Below, piece after piece: positions 1 through 11,850 of a stretch of DNA of 64,000 nucleotides. Numbering within the stretch: the first letter of the stretch is position 1; the number at the start of each line of letters is the position of its first letter. Location of the stretch: contig CM061064.1 of the NCBI GenBank assembly GCA_030762895.1, positions 237,366,586 to 237,430,585 of the forward strand, given 5' to 3'. Under the pieces are notes generated by a model that saw only the letters and a list, made by a program, of their open reading frames with translations, made no database searches and was not told where the DNA came from. Source of the DNA: Sophora flavescens (Eukaryota; Streptophyta; Magnoliopsida; Fabales; Fabaceae). The position numbers and the translations under genes were made by a program.

Positions 1-957
1 ACTGTTTTGGGCGCCCAGCGCTGGCAGACTGGCAGACGAGCAGAACCAGTATAAATTCTCGTTTCTGCGGTGGAATCTAGAGAGTTGTTTTGAGGGAGTT
101 AGAGAGTTCTTGGAGGAGAAGCACTTGGAGGCTGCGGCTGGGATATGGTGCCAACCCTAGAAGGGAGCTGAGTTAGGGGGTTGCTGTGACGACAGTGGGA
201 AGCTTCAATGGAGTTCTCCCTTTCCTCCCTTCTCTACTTATTTTTCTGGTTTGGCTTTCTCTGTAGTTATGAATAGTTAAATCCCGTTTGTTGGGATTAG
301 AGGTAATCAAACTTATTATCATGTATTTATCTTGACTGATTATTCTGTGTTCATGTCTTCATATTAGTGATTATTTTCTGTGCTTAATGCTTGTTGTGGC
401 TAGCACCCTCATGACTCGATTAGTGTTTTGGTATGTAATGGAGACGTTCGTATCAGAACCAGAACTGAAATAAATCACCTAGTAATCCTTACATCTAGAG
501 ATGGAGTTTGGTTTGCTAGTAATCGCGTAATCCCTAATCCTAATGCAATTTCAATAATCTAGGCCATCTAAGAGATTAGGGTCTATTAGTGGAATTAGGC
601 TCTTGTCATCCGAGAGATCGGGGCTTGAGTAGTTTAGTGGATTGATTTTAATATCTGAAGCATGAATGGGAGGTATCTAGTCCTGGTATTGCATGAGTTA
701 GAGGTTTGGTGAAGTCTAGTCCCAACATATCCTTTCTGCACTCCAAGTGTTTGTAAAAAGTCCCCAAAAGACCAAAAACATTTTATTGCTTTTATTGCTT
801 TATTTTTCTGTTTTGGTCTCTCTTGATTAATAGTTTAGTCTAGATAGTTGCTGAGTTTGTGAATTGGTACTTGACATCCAATCCCCGTGGATACGATAAC
901 CGGTCTTACCACCGTATTACTTGCACGACTGGGTATACTTGCCCAGATTCATCAACA
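1..957 (+). repeat. LTR copy 0, 3' part, cut by window edge
   Basis: This is the final 957 bases of an LTR about 1.4 kb long. It starts inside the GC-rich U3 repeats, has a TATA box (TATAAAT) at 50-56 and ends ATCAACA at 957. The plus-strand sequence continues directly into the primer-binding site of internal copy 1. The missing 5' part and any left target duplication lie outside the window. Confidence 0.9.
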
Positions 958-963
958 AGTTTT

Positions 964-982
964 TGGCGCCGTTGCCGGGGAT
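964..982 (+). promoter_or_regulatory. Primer-binding site for tRNA-Asp
   Basis: TGGCGCCGTTGCCGGGGAT complements the 3' end of plant tRNA-Asp and begins six bases after the LTR terminus. Equivalent sites lie at 5088-5106, 9173-9191 and 17337-17355. Copy 4 (13256-13273) carries a damaged version. Confidence 0.9.
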
Positions 983-1099
983 TGGTTTTGCCAATATCAT
1001 TAGTAACAGAGGAGACAACTAATTTAGACATTTTAATTCTTTTTTATTTTTATGTATATATTTGATCTTTTTCTTTTGAGTTGTGTTTGTGCAAGGTGG

Positions 1100-1981
1100 A
1101 TGCAGTTCATGGAAAATTTGTATTATCCACCTGATGAGGAAGCCTCAAGTCGCGCTTTGGAAGACAAATGGTGTTTGGGAGATTGCATGGATTTGATGGA
1201 TCGTGTCACTCCAGCACAAGTTGATTACATGACGGGAAGGCTTATATACAACTTCTCCGAGGAGGATTGGGAAACCTTCTGTTCATATTTACCACCTCCA
1301 CCACCATGTATGATTCCCATAGAGCCACACGAAGCAGAAGTTGAGCAGAATCTGGTTGTGGGAATGGATCAAATTGAAGATGAAGTGGTGGATAAGTCAC
1401 AAGAAGAGGGAGTACTTTCCACAAGTCCTTGGGAAGTTGAAGAATGGGAATGGAAGGAGCAACCACCGTTGAAAGCTGCTCTAGAACAATATTCCCAAGA
1501 GCTATCCGCCTTTGAGGCCAAGGCAAGAGCCAACTGTGACAGTATCGAAGCTGTGAAGCAGAACTTCAAAACGCAAGTTGAGGAGATTTGCAAACAATTA
1601 GAACAAGAGTCACATGCAGCACAAATTGAGGAAAATCTGGTTTGGGGGATAGTTCAAGATGAAGACGAAGTGGTAATGGATTCCACCATGCTTGCTGAGC
1701 AATCTGAAATTTCTGCATTGGACAAATATGTCGGCTTGCATGCATGTGTGGACATTGGTAAGTTAATCCCTTCCACTTGTCTGACAAACTTCCTGGTGAA
1801 AATGCCATTTGACCCACTAGGAAGTAAGTGTAGTATTATAGTTGAAGAGGTCAATGGTGCTTTTACACACTGGCTGGGTGGAATTGAAGATAAAGTCATA
1901 CTACTACTACAATCTCCACTGCAAATACCATTTGATCCAGGAGGAGGATCCAAGTGGATGCTTTTTAATAAGTCAAGCTAG
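1100..1981 (+). CDS. Unknown gag-like ORF of the array element, the only open copy
   Basis: 293 codons from the ATG at 1100; an in-frame ATG at 1052 would add 16 residues, and the one at 1112 (MENLYYPP) is also possible. I do not recognise a domain. Residues 65-69 are PPPPP; residues 75-120 are very acidic with a tryptophan cluster (WEVEEWEWKE, 111-120). Residues 122-170 are helical-looking (ALEQYSQEL, then KQNFKTQVEEICKQLEQE), and the C-terminus is more globular (LVKMPFDPLGSKC, 232-244). A short motif occurs twice: VEQNLVVGMDQIEDEVV (81-97) and IEENLVWGIVQDEDEVV (176-192). No zinc knuckle is visible. Its place right after the primer site fits a gag position, so it may be a derived gag or a family-specific protein. 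The four other copies are broken. Whether it is expressed is unknown. Confidence 0.6.
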   Translation: MQFMENLYYPPDEEASSRALEDKWCLGDCMDLMDRVTPAQVDYMTGRLIYNFSEEDWETFCSYLPPPPPCMIPIEPHEAEVEQNLVVGMDQIEDEVVDKSQEEGVLSTSPWEVEEWEWKEQPPLKAALEQYSQELSAFEAKARANCDSIEAVKQNFKTQVEEICKQLEQESHAAQIEENLVWGIVQDEDEVVMDSTMLAEQSEISALDKYVGLHACVDIGKLIPSTCLTNFLVKMPFDPLGSKCSIIVEEVNGAFTHWLGGIEDKVILLLQSPLQIPFDPGGGSKWMLFNKSS

Positions 1982-3654
1982 TGACATTAAAGAAGCGCTC
2001 ATTGGGAGGCAACCCAATTTTTCTTTGGCTTTTCCTTTTTCCTTTTCGTTTAGTTAGATTTGATTTTTGATTTTAAACTCTTGAATAATTTGAGAAGATC
2101 AAGAGTTTTCTTTTACTAATAAAATTGCCAAGTGATTCCAGGGTAAGAAGGAAGGAGGGAAGAGCAAGAAGACAAGAAAAAGCAACCCAATTTTCATGCA
2201 GTTCATTCTGACTAGGCATGTGAACCAACACCCATCACCGCCTCGGTAAGCCGTTCCAATTTTTTTATTTTATTTTTATTTTATTTTATTTTATTTTTCT
2301 TCCTCTCTCCATCTTGATTGTTTACATTGGGGACAATGTAAATTATTAAGCTTGGGGTAGGGGTATTTTGCATTTGCATCTTTTTTCATGTTGCATTCAT
2401 ATAGTTTTGCATGATAGTTTGCATGATCACACAATTAGATTGCCCTTGCTTAGATTTTGTATCCAATTGTGAGAACTAAGTGCCCAATAATTTGTGATAG
2501 TGAATTGTTGAACCCAATTTGTTATTCTTGTGATATGGCTGCAAATGAAAATGCTTGAGATAATCTTGGATAGTTGATAATTAGCATATGGTTCTATAGA
2601 TTTGTGTTGCTCATTGATTCTGAACTAAAATGTGAGATTTTGAGCCACAAAGGGGTACTCACAAAATTTTACCCCATTCTTTGTGTTAGAGTGTTATTCC
2701 CCTTGGATTGTTTTCTCTAGAACTTGACTTGAAACCATTTCAAAGCTTAAAAATTTTTGAAATTTTTTTTGAAAATGATTGAGGCAATAGGTATTTTTCT
2801 GGCCTTCAGAGTTTTGAATGATGAAATGCTACCCCTTAGTTGCCCAATTTTGAGCTTGAAAGAAAAAAAATACTTTTCTTGGTACCCTGGAATGTTTTGA
2901 TAAATATGCTTGATAAGGGACCTTCTAAAGTATTACAAAAGGGTAAAAAGGTAGTCAAAAAAGTTTGGGAAAAGAATAAGAAAAAAATAATTCTCTTGAG
3001 TTGAAAAAAAAAATCTCCCCTTCTCCAAATAAAAGAAAAAAGAAAGAGAAAAAGAAAAATAAAGTAGAGAAGGGGATGACAAAAAGAAAAGTGAAAAATT
3101 AAAAGAAAAGGAAAGAAAAGAAAGGTGGAAAAATGAACTGAAACCCAAAAGGTATTTTAGAAGGTCATGCTTTACAAATGTTGATATGTTGTGTAGCCTT
3201 TTGAAAAATCCTTTTCTTGATTTCCCCACCTAACGATTAATCCCATGGCCATGTTACAACCCAAGTAAAAGACCTTTTGATTCTTAGGTGTTTTCATTAA
3301 TAAAGTAGATATTTGGTTGATAGTCAAGCCTATGGTAGGATTCATTCCTTGAGGAAAATTGAGCGAAATGTTACATACCCCTAAACACTTGAGTGAGGTC
3401 GAAAGAGAGCCAAGCAAATGAACAAGCTTGGGGTGAGCTTCAGGTGAGAAAGAGTACCCAAATCAGTGAGAACATGAGTCTAAGGAACCTAAGCCTCTAA
3501 TTGGACTTGAATTGATTGTCTCTTGCTAAATTGTTTGAATTGCCTATTGCTTGGATTATTTGCTCGGGTTCTTAGTTCACTATCCATGTTCTGTTCATTC
3601 TACTGGCCTTGGTGATTGCTTGAGGACAAGCAATTGAATAAGCTTGGGGTGATT

Positions 3655-5081
3655 TGATAGTGTGATTTTACATGATGTTTGTTGTACACTTTTGCATGCA
3701 TATTTCATATAGATTAGGCATTATTTAGTTGATTTTGTTAGATTTTCAATTGGAACGGGTGAAGGTGGTTTTGTGTGTTGTTTTACAGGAATTACTGAGA
3801 AATTTGGTTAACTTAGAGCCTAAGGGAAGGGAGAACCAGAAAGAATGAAATTCTGGGAATGCTCGCCCCGCGAATCACACCTCGCCCCGCGACCCGAGAG
3901 CCGATCACAGAGAATTGCAACATCTTCTGGTTCGCGTTGCGAAGACATACTCGCCTCGCGAGTATGGAACCCAGATGGAGCGCCCAGCACCAGAAACCAG
4001 CGCCCAGCGCCAGGAGTGGGGCGCCCAGCGCCAGGAGTGGGGCGCCCAGCGCCAGAAGCCAGCGCCCAGCGCCAAGGAGGCAGAGCCTCAGACAGAGAGC
4101 ACTGTTTTGGGCGCCCAGCGCAGGCCAGGGGTGGGTGGCAACCGGGCAGATCGCGAGCACGAGCGAGAACAGTATAAATTCTCGTTTTTTGCGGTGGAAT
4201 CTAGAGAGTTTTTTGAGGGAGTTAGAGAGTTCTTGGAGGAGAAGCACTTGGAGGTTGCGGCTGGGATAGGGTGCCAACCCTAGAAGGGAGCCGAGTTAGG
4301 GGGTTCTTTGTGACGACAAGTGGGAAGCTTCAATGGAGTTCTCCTTTCCTCCCTTCTCTACTTATTTTTCTGGTTTGGCTTTCTCTGTAGTTATGAATAG
4401 TTAAATCCCGTTTGTTGGGATTAGATGTAATCAAACTTATTATCATGTATTTATCTTGACTGATTATTCTGTGTTCATGTCTTCATATTAGTGATTATTT
4501 TCTGTGCTTAATGCTTGTTGTGGCTAGCACCCCCATGACTCGATTAGTGTTTTGGTATGTAATGGAGACGTTCGTATCAGAACGGAACTGAAATTAATCA
4601 CCTAGTAATCCTTACATCTAGAGATGGAGTTTGGTTTGCTAGTAATCGCGTAATCCCTAATCCTAATGCAATTTCATTAATCTAGGCCATCTAAGAGATT
4701 AGGGTCTATTAGTGGAATTAGGCTCTTGTCATCCGAGAGATCGGGGCTTGACTAGTTTAGTGGATTGATTTTAATATCTGAAGCATGAATGGGAGGTATC
4801 TAGTCCTGGTATTGCATGAGTTAGAGGTTTGGTGAAGTCTAGTCCCAACATATCCTTTTTGCACTCCAAGTGTTTGTAAAAAGTCCCCAGAAAGAGCAAA
4901 AACATTTTATTGCTTTTATTGCTTTATTTTTCTGTTTTGATCTCTCTTGATTAATAGTTTAGTCTAGATAGTTGCTGAGTTTGTGAATTGGTACTTGACA
5001 TCCAATCCCCGTGGATACGATAACCGGTCTTACCACCGTATTACTTGCACGACTGGGTATACTTGCCCAGATTCGTCAACA
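3655..5081 (+). repeat. LTR copy 1 (1427 bp)
   Basis: Starts TGATAGTG and ends CGTCAACA. The GC-rich U3 repeat (about 3860-4150) is the longest in the array: it has extra copies of a GCGCCCAGCGCCAGGAGTGG unit, which accounts for this LTR being about 26 bp longer than the others. TATA box TATAAAT lies at 4173-4179. The region from about 4290 to 5081 is AT-rich and carries no gene. Confidence 0.92.
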
Positions 5082-7765
5082 AGTTTTTGGCGCCGTTGCC
5101 GGGGATTGGTTTTGCCAATATCATTAGTAACAGAGGAGGCAACTAATTTAGACATTTTTATTCTTTTTTATTTTTCTGTATATATTTGATCTTTTTCTTT
5201 TGAGTTGTGTTTGTGCAAGGTGGATGCAGTTCATGGAAAATTTGTATTATCCACCTGATGAGGAAGCCTCAAGTCGCGCTTTGGAAGACAAATGGTGTTT
5301 GGGAGATTGCATGGATTTGGTGGATCGTGTCACTCCAAAGACAAGTTGATTACATGACGGGAAGGCTTATATACAACTTCTCCGAGGAGGATTGGGAAAC
5401 CTTCTGTTCATATTTACCACCTCCACCACCATGTATGATTCCCATAGAGCCACACGAAGCAGAAGTTGAGCAGAATCTGGTTGTGGGAATGGATCAAATT
5501 GAAGATGAAGTGGTGGATAAGTCACAAGAAGAGGGAGTACTTTCCACAAGTCCTTGGGAAGTTGAAGAATGGGAATGGAAGGAGCAACCACCGTTGAAAG
5601 CTGCTCTAGAACAATATTCCCAAGAGCTATCCGCCTCTGAGGCCAAGGCAAGAGCCAACTGTGATGATGATCGAAGATGTGAAGCAGAACTTCAAAACAC
5701 AAGTTGAGGAGATTTGCAAACAATTAGAACAAGAGTCACATGCAGCACAAATTGAGGAAAATCTGGTTTGGGGGATAGTTCAAGATGAAGATGAAGTGGT
5801 AATGGATTCCACCATGCTTGCTGAGCAATCTGAAATTTCTGCATTGGACAAATATGTCGGCTTGCATGCATGTGTGGACATTGGTAAGTTAGTCCCTTCC
5901 ACTTGTCGACAAACTTCCCGGTGAAAATGCCATTTGACCCACTAGGAAGTAAGTGTAGTATTATAGTTGAAGAGGTCAATGGTGCTTTTACACACTTGGC
6001 TGGGTGGAATTGAAGATAAAGTCATACTCTGCTACAATCTCCACTGCAAATACCATTTGATCCAGGAGGAGGATCCAGGTGGATGCTTTTTAATAAGTCA
6101 AGCTAGTGACATTAAAGAAGCGCTCATTGGGAGGCAACCCAATTTTTCTTTTCCTTTTCCTTTTTCCTTTTCGTTTAGTTAGATTTGATTTTTGATTTTA
6201 AACTCTTGAATAATTTGAGAAGATCAAGAGTTTTCTTTTACTAATAAAATTGCCAAGTGATTCCAGGGTAAGAAGGAAGGAGGGAAGAGCAAGAAGACAA
6301 GAAAAAGCAACACAATTTTCATGCAGTTCATTCTGACTAGGCATGTGATCCAACACCCGTCACCGCCTCGGTAAGCCGTTCCAATTTTTTTTTTTTTTTA
6401 TTTTATTTTTCTTCCTCTCTCCATCTTGATTGTTTACATTGGGGACAATGTAAATTCTTAAGCTTGGGGTAGGGGTATTTTGCATTTGCATCTTTTTTCA
6501 TGTTGCATTCATATAGTTTTGCATGATAGTTTGCACGATCACACAATTAGATTGCCCTTGCTTAGATTTTGTATCCAATTGTGAGAACTAAGTGCCCAAT
6601 AATTTGTGATAGTGAATTGTTGAACCCAATTTGTTATTCTTGTGATATGGCTGCAAATGAAAATGCTTGAGATAATCTTGGATAGTTGATAATTAGCATA
6701 TGGTTCTATAGATTTGTGTTGCTCATTGATTCTGAACTAAAATGTGAGATTTTGAGCCACAAAGGGGTACTCACAAAATTTTACCCCATTCTTTGTGTTA
6801 GAGTGTTATTCATCTTGGATTGTTTTCTCTAGAACTTGACTTGAAACCATTTCAAAGCTTAAAAATTTTTGAAATTTTTTTTGAAAATGATTGAGGCAAT
6901 AGGTATTTTTCTGGCCTTCTGAGTTTTGAATGATGAAATGCTACCCCTTAGTTGCCCAATTTTGAGCTTGAAAGAAAAAAATACTTTTCTTGGTACCCTG
7001 GAATGTTTTGATAAATATGCTTGATAAGGGACCTTCTAAAGTATTACAAAAGGGTAAAAAGGTAGTCGAAAAAGTTTGGGAAAAGAATCAGAAAAAAATA
7101 ATTCTCTTGAGTTGAAAAAAAAAATCTCCCCTTCTCCAAATAAAAGAAAAAAGAAAGAGAAAAAGAAAAATAAAGTAGAGAAGGGGATGACAAAAAGAAA
7201 AGTGAAAAATTAAAAGAAAAGGAAAGAAAAGAAAGGTGGAAAAATGAACTGAAACCCAAAAGGTATTTTAGAAGGTCATGCTTTACAAATGTTGATATGT
7301 TGTGTAGCCTTTTGAAAAATCCTTTTCTTGATTTCCCCACCTAACGATTAATCCCATGGCCACGTTACAACCCAAGTAAAAGACCTTTTGATTCTTAGGT
7401 GTTTTCATTAATAAAGTAGATATTTGGTTGATAGTCAAGCCTATGGTAGGATTCATTCCTTGAGGAAAATTGAGCGAAATGTTACATACCCCTAAACACT
7501 TGAGTGAGGTCGAAAGAGAGCCAAGCAAATGAACAAGCTTGGGGTGAGCTTCAGGTGAGAAAGAGTGCCCAAATCAGTGAGAACATGAGTCTAAGGAACC
7601 TAAGCCTCTAATTGGACTTGAATTGATTGTCTCTTGCTAAATTGTTTGAATTGCCTATTGCTTGGATTATTTGCTCGGGTTCTTAGTTCACTATCCATGT
7701 TCTGTTCATTCTACTGGCCTTGGTGATTGCTTGAGGACAAGCAATTGAATAAGCTTGGGGTGATT
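5082..7765 (+). mobile_element. Internal region, copy 2 of the array
   Basis: 2684 bp with the same layout as copy 1: primer site 5088-5106, broken gag-like ORF, hairpin and AAGCTTGGGG motifs, and a terminal polypurine tract at 7751-7765 abutting the next LTR. The T-tract before the hairpin (about 6385-6410) differs in length from copy 1. Confidence 0.85.
5224..6106 (+). pseudogene. Broken gag-like ORF, copy 2
   Basis: Corresponds to the 1100-1981 ORF but is split over several frames by one- or two-base indels. These are an extra base near 5337 (CCAAAGACAAG against CCAGCACAAG), a changed GATGATGATCG near 5661, a lost base near 5910 and an extra T near 5995. It keeps the CAA codon that is a stop in copies 3-5. 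Clustered single-base indels could be real decay or residual sequencing error in a repeat that is hard to polish. Confidence 0.8.
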
Positions 7766-9166
7766 TGATAGTGTGATTTTACATGATGTTTGTTGTACAC
7801 TTTTGCATGCATATTTCATATAGATTAGGCATTATTTAGTTGATTTTGTTAGATTTTCAATTGGAACGGGTGAAGGTGGTTTTGTGTGTTGTTTTACAGG
7901 AATTACTGAGAAATTTGGTTAACTTAGAGCCTAAGGGAAGGGAGAACCAGAAAGAATGAAATTTTGGGAATGCTCGCCATGAATCACACCTCGCCCCGCG
8001 ACCCTGAGAGCTGACTGTTGCAGAGAATTGCAACCTCTTCTGGTTCGCGTCGCGAAGACATACTCGCCTCGCGAGTATGGAACCCAGATGGAGCGCCCAG
8101 CGCCAGAAACCAGCGCCCAGCACCAGGAGTGGGGCATCCAGCGCCAGAAGCCAGCGCCATGGAGGCAGAGCATCAGACAGAGAACACTGTTTTGGGCGCC
8201 AGCGACAGCCGGGCGCGCGCCAATGACTGCAGATCGAGCGCAGACGAGCAGAACCAGTATAAATTCTCGTTTCTGCGGTGGAATCTAGAGAGTTTTTTTG
8301 AGGGAGTTAGAGAGTTCTTGGAGGAGAAGCACTTGGAGGTTGCGGCTGGGATAGGGTGCCAACCCTAGAAGGGAGCTGAGTTAGGGGGTTGCTGTGACGA
8401 CAGTGGGAAGCTTCAATGGAGTTCTCCCTTTCCTCCCTTCTCTACTTATTTTTCTGGTTTGGATTTCTCTGTAGTTATGAATAGTTAAATCCCGTTTGTT
8501 GGGATTAGATGTAATCAAACTTATTATCATGTATTTATCTTGACTGATTATTCTGTGTTCATGTCTTCATATTAGTGATTATTTTCTGTGCTTAATGCTT
8601 GTTGTGGCTAGCACCCCCATGACTCGATTAGTGTTTTGGTATGTAATGGAGACGTTCGTATCAGAACCGGAACTGAAATTAATCACCTAGTAATCCTTAC
8701 ATCTAGAGATAGAGTTTGGTTTGCTAGTAATCGCGTAATCCCTAATCCTAATGCAATTTCATTAATCTAGGCCATCTAAGAGATTAGGGTCTATTAGTGG
8801 AATTAGGCTCTTGTCATCCGAGAGATCGGGGCTTGAGTAGTTTTGTGGATTGATTTTAATATCTGAAGCATGAATGGGAGGTATCTAGTCCTGGTATTGC
8901 ATGAGTTAGAGGTTTGGTGAAGTCTAGTCCCAACATATCCTTTTTGCACTCCAAGTGTTTGTAAAAAGTCCCCAGAAAGAGCAAAAACATTTTATTGCTT
9001 TTATTGCTTTATTTTTCTGTTTTGATCTCTCTTGATTAATAGTTTAGTCTAGATAGTTGCTGAGTTTGTGAATTGGTACTTGACATCCAATCCCCGTGGA
9101 TACGATAACCGGTCTTACCACCGTATTACTTGCACGACTGGGTATACTTGCCCAGATTCGTCAACA
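7766..9166 (+). repeat. LTR copy 2 (1401 bp)
   Basis: TGATAGTG to CGTCAACA. TATA box at 8258-8264. Its GC-rich U3 segment is shorter than in LTR copy 1, and the part just before the TATA box (about 8195-8250) is scrambled relative to the other copies. No gene. Confidence 0.92.
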
Positions 9167-11850
9167 AGTTTTTGGCGCCGTTGCCGGGGATTGGTTTTGC
9201 CAATATCATTAGTAACAGAGGAGGCAACTAATTTAGACATTTTTATTCTTTTTTATTTTTCTGTATATATTTGATCTTTTTCTTTTGAGTTGTGTTTGTG
9301 CAAGGTGGATGCAGTTCATGGAAAATTTGTATTATCCACCTGATGAGGAAGCCTCAAGTCGCGCTTTGGAAGACAAATGGTGTTTGGGAGATTGCATGGA
9401 TTTGATGGATCGTGTCACTCCAAGACAAGTTGATTACATGACGGGAAGGCTTATATACAACTTCTCCGAGGAGGATTGGGAAACCTTCTGTTCATATTTA
9501 CCACCTCCACCACCATGTATGATTCCCATAGAGCCACACGAAGCAGAAGTTGAGCCGAATCTGGTTGTGGGAATGGATCAAATTGAAGATGAAGTGGTGG
9601 ATAAGTCACAAGAAGAGGGAGTACTTTCCACAAGTCCTTGGGAAGTTGAAGAATGGGAATGGAAGGAGCAACCACCGTTGAAAGCTGCTCTAGAACAATA
9701 TTCCCAAGAGCTATCCGCCTCTGAGGCCAAGGCAAGAGCCAACTGTGACAGTATCGAAGATGTGAAGCAGAACTTCAAAACGCAAGTTGAGGAGATTTGC
9801 AAATAATTAGAACAAGAGTCACATGCAGCACAAATTGAGGAAAATCTGGTTTGGGGGATAGTTCAAGATGAAGATGAAGTGGTAATGGATTCCACCATGC
9901 TTGCTTTGAGCAATCTGAAATTTCTGCATTGGACAAATATGTCGGCTTGCATGCATGTGTGGACATTGGTAAGTTAGTCCCTTCCACTTGTCCGACAAAC
10001 TTCCCGGTGAAAATGCCATTTGACCCACTAGGAAGTAAGTGTAGTATTATAGTTGAAGAGGTCAATGGTGCTTTTACACCTTTGGGCCGGGTGGAATTGA
10101 AGATAAAGTCATACTCTGCTACAATCTCCACTGCAAATACCATTTGATCCAGGAGGAGGATCCAGGTGGATGCTTTTTAATAAGTCAAGCTAGTGACATT
10201 AAAGAAGCGCTCATTGGGAGGCAACCCAATTTTTCTTTTCCTTTTCCTTTTTCCTTTTCGTTTAGTTAGATTTGATTTTTGATTTTAAACTCTTGAATAA
10301 TTTGAGAAGATCAAGAGTTTTCTTTTACTAATAAAATTGCCAAGTGATTCCAGGGTAAGAAGGAAGGAGGGAAGAGCAAGAAGACAAGAAAAAGCAACAC
10401 AATTTTCATGCAGTTCATTCTGACTAGGCATGTGAACCAACACCCGTCACCGCCTCGGTAAGCCGTTCCAATTTTTTTTTTTTTTTTATTTTATTTTTCT
10501 TCCTCTCTCCATCTTGATTGTTTACATTGGGGACAATGTAAATTCTTAAAGTCAGGGTAGGGGTTTTTTGCATTTGCATCTTTTTTCATGTTGCATTCAT
10601 ATAGTTTTGCATGATAGTTTGCACGATCACACAATTAGATTGCCCTTGCTTAGATTTTGTATCCAATTGTGAGAACTAAGTGCCCAATAATTTGTGATAG
10701 TGAATTGTTGAACCCAATTTGTTATTCTTGTGATATGGCTGCAAATGAAAATGCTTGAGATAATCTTGGATAGTTGATAATTAGCATATGGTTCTATAGA
10801 TTTGTGTTGCTCATTGATTCCGAACTAAAATGTGAGATTTTGAGCCACAAAGGGGTACTCACAAAATTTTACCCCATTCTTTGTGTTAGAGTGTTATTCA
10901 TCTTGGATTGTTTTCTCTAGAACTTGACTTGAAACCATTTCAAAGCTTAAAAATTTTTGAAATTTTTTTTGAAAATGATTGAGGCAATAGGTATTTTTCT
11001 GGCCTTCTGAGTTTTGAATGATGAAATGCTACCCCTTAGTTGCCCAATTTTGAGCTTGAAAGAAAAAAATACTTTTCTTGGTACCCTGGAATGTTTTGAT
11101 AAATATGCTTGATAAGGGACCTTCTAAAGTATTACAAAAGGGTAAAAAGGTAGTCGAAAAAGTTTGGGAAAAGAATCAGAAAAAATAATTCTCTTGAGTT
11201 GAAAAAAAAATCTCCCCTTCTCCAAATAAAAGAAAAAGAAAGAGAAAAAGAAAAATAAAGTAGAGAAGGGGATGACAAAAAGAAAAGTGAAAAATTAAAA
11301 GAAAAGGAAAGAAAAGAAAGGTGGAAAAATGAACTGAAACCCAAAAGGTATTTTAGAAGGTCATGCTTTACAAATGTTGATATGTTGTGTAGCCTTTTGA
11401 AAAATCCTTTTCTTGATTTCCCCACCTAACGATTAATCCCATGGCCACGTTACAACCCAAGTAAAAGACCTTTTGATTCTTAGGTGTTTTCATTAATAAA
11501 GTAGATATTTGGTTGATAGTCAAGCCTATGGTAGGATTCATTCCTTGAGGAAAATTGAGCGAAATGTTACATACCCCTAAACACTTGAGTGAGGTCGAAA
11601 GAGAGCCAAGCAAATGAACAAGCTTGGGGTGAGCTTCAGGTGAGAAAGAGTGCCCAAATCAGTGAGAACATGAGTCTAAGGAACCTAAGCCTCTAATTGG
11701 ACTTGAATTGATTGTCTCTTGCTAAATTGTTTGAATTGCCTATTGCTTGGATTATTTGCTCGGGTTCTTAGTTCACTATCCATGTTCTGTTCATTCTACT
11801 GGCCTTGGTGATTGCTTGAGGACAAGCAATTGAATAAGCTTGGGGTGATT
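9167..11850 (+). mobile_element. Internal region, copy 3 of the array
   Basis: 2684 bp. Primer site 9173-9191, broken ORF, then the 3' non-coding part. The first AAGCTTGGGG motif after the hairpin is altered here (AAAGTCAGGG near 10550), while the terminal polypurine tract before 11851 is intact. This suggests the internal motif is not strictly required for the unit to persist in the array. Confidence 0.85.
9309..10193 (+). pseudogene. Broken gag-like ORF, copy 3
   Basis: Open for 166 codons from the ATG at 9309 to a TAA at 9804-9806, where copies 1 and 2 have CAA. Copies 4 and 5 share the stop. Two extra bases near 9905 (CTTTGAGC against CTGAGC) add a frameshift in the second half. Confidence 0.85.

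Larger units (their letters stand above)
958..3654 (+). mobile_element. Internal region, copy 1 of the array
   Basis: This 2697-bp region lies between two LTRs. In order it has the tRNA-Asp primer site (964-982), a T-rich leader, the open 293-codon ORF (1100-1981), a T-rich tract (2240-2300) and a hairpin with arms TTTACATTG (2321-2329) and CAATGTAAA (2334-2342). The motif AAGCTTGGGGTAGGGG follows at 2348, then a purine-rich tract (about 2990-3130). A second AAGCTTGGGGTG lies at 3424, and the terminal AAGCTTGGGGTGATT (3640-3654), the likely polypurine tract, abuts the next LTR. Apart from the ORF I see no coding capacity in the last 1.6 kb. Confidence 0.85.

Noticed and set aside
859..1065. 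68-codon ORF spanning the LTR end and primer site, present in most copies and the minus-strand relative
   Set aside because: Its conservation follows from the constrained LTR terminus and primer-binding site; it reads straight through both and changes frame freely at its end.
1242..1953. Minus-strand ORFs of 74-99 codons opposite the gag-like ORF
   Set aside because: Shadow frames of the plus-strand ORF.
2933..3417. Minus-strand Phe/Ser-rich ORFs in each internal region
   Set aside because: They translate a purine-rich tract backwards, are low complexity, and lie antisense to the element.
3813..4283. Several overlapping ORFs of 110-154 codons on both strands in the GC-rich part of the LTR
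   Set aside because: They are open in many frames at once because the GCGCCCAGCGCC repeats lack stop codons; they are not maintained between copies.
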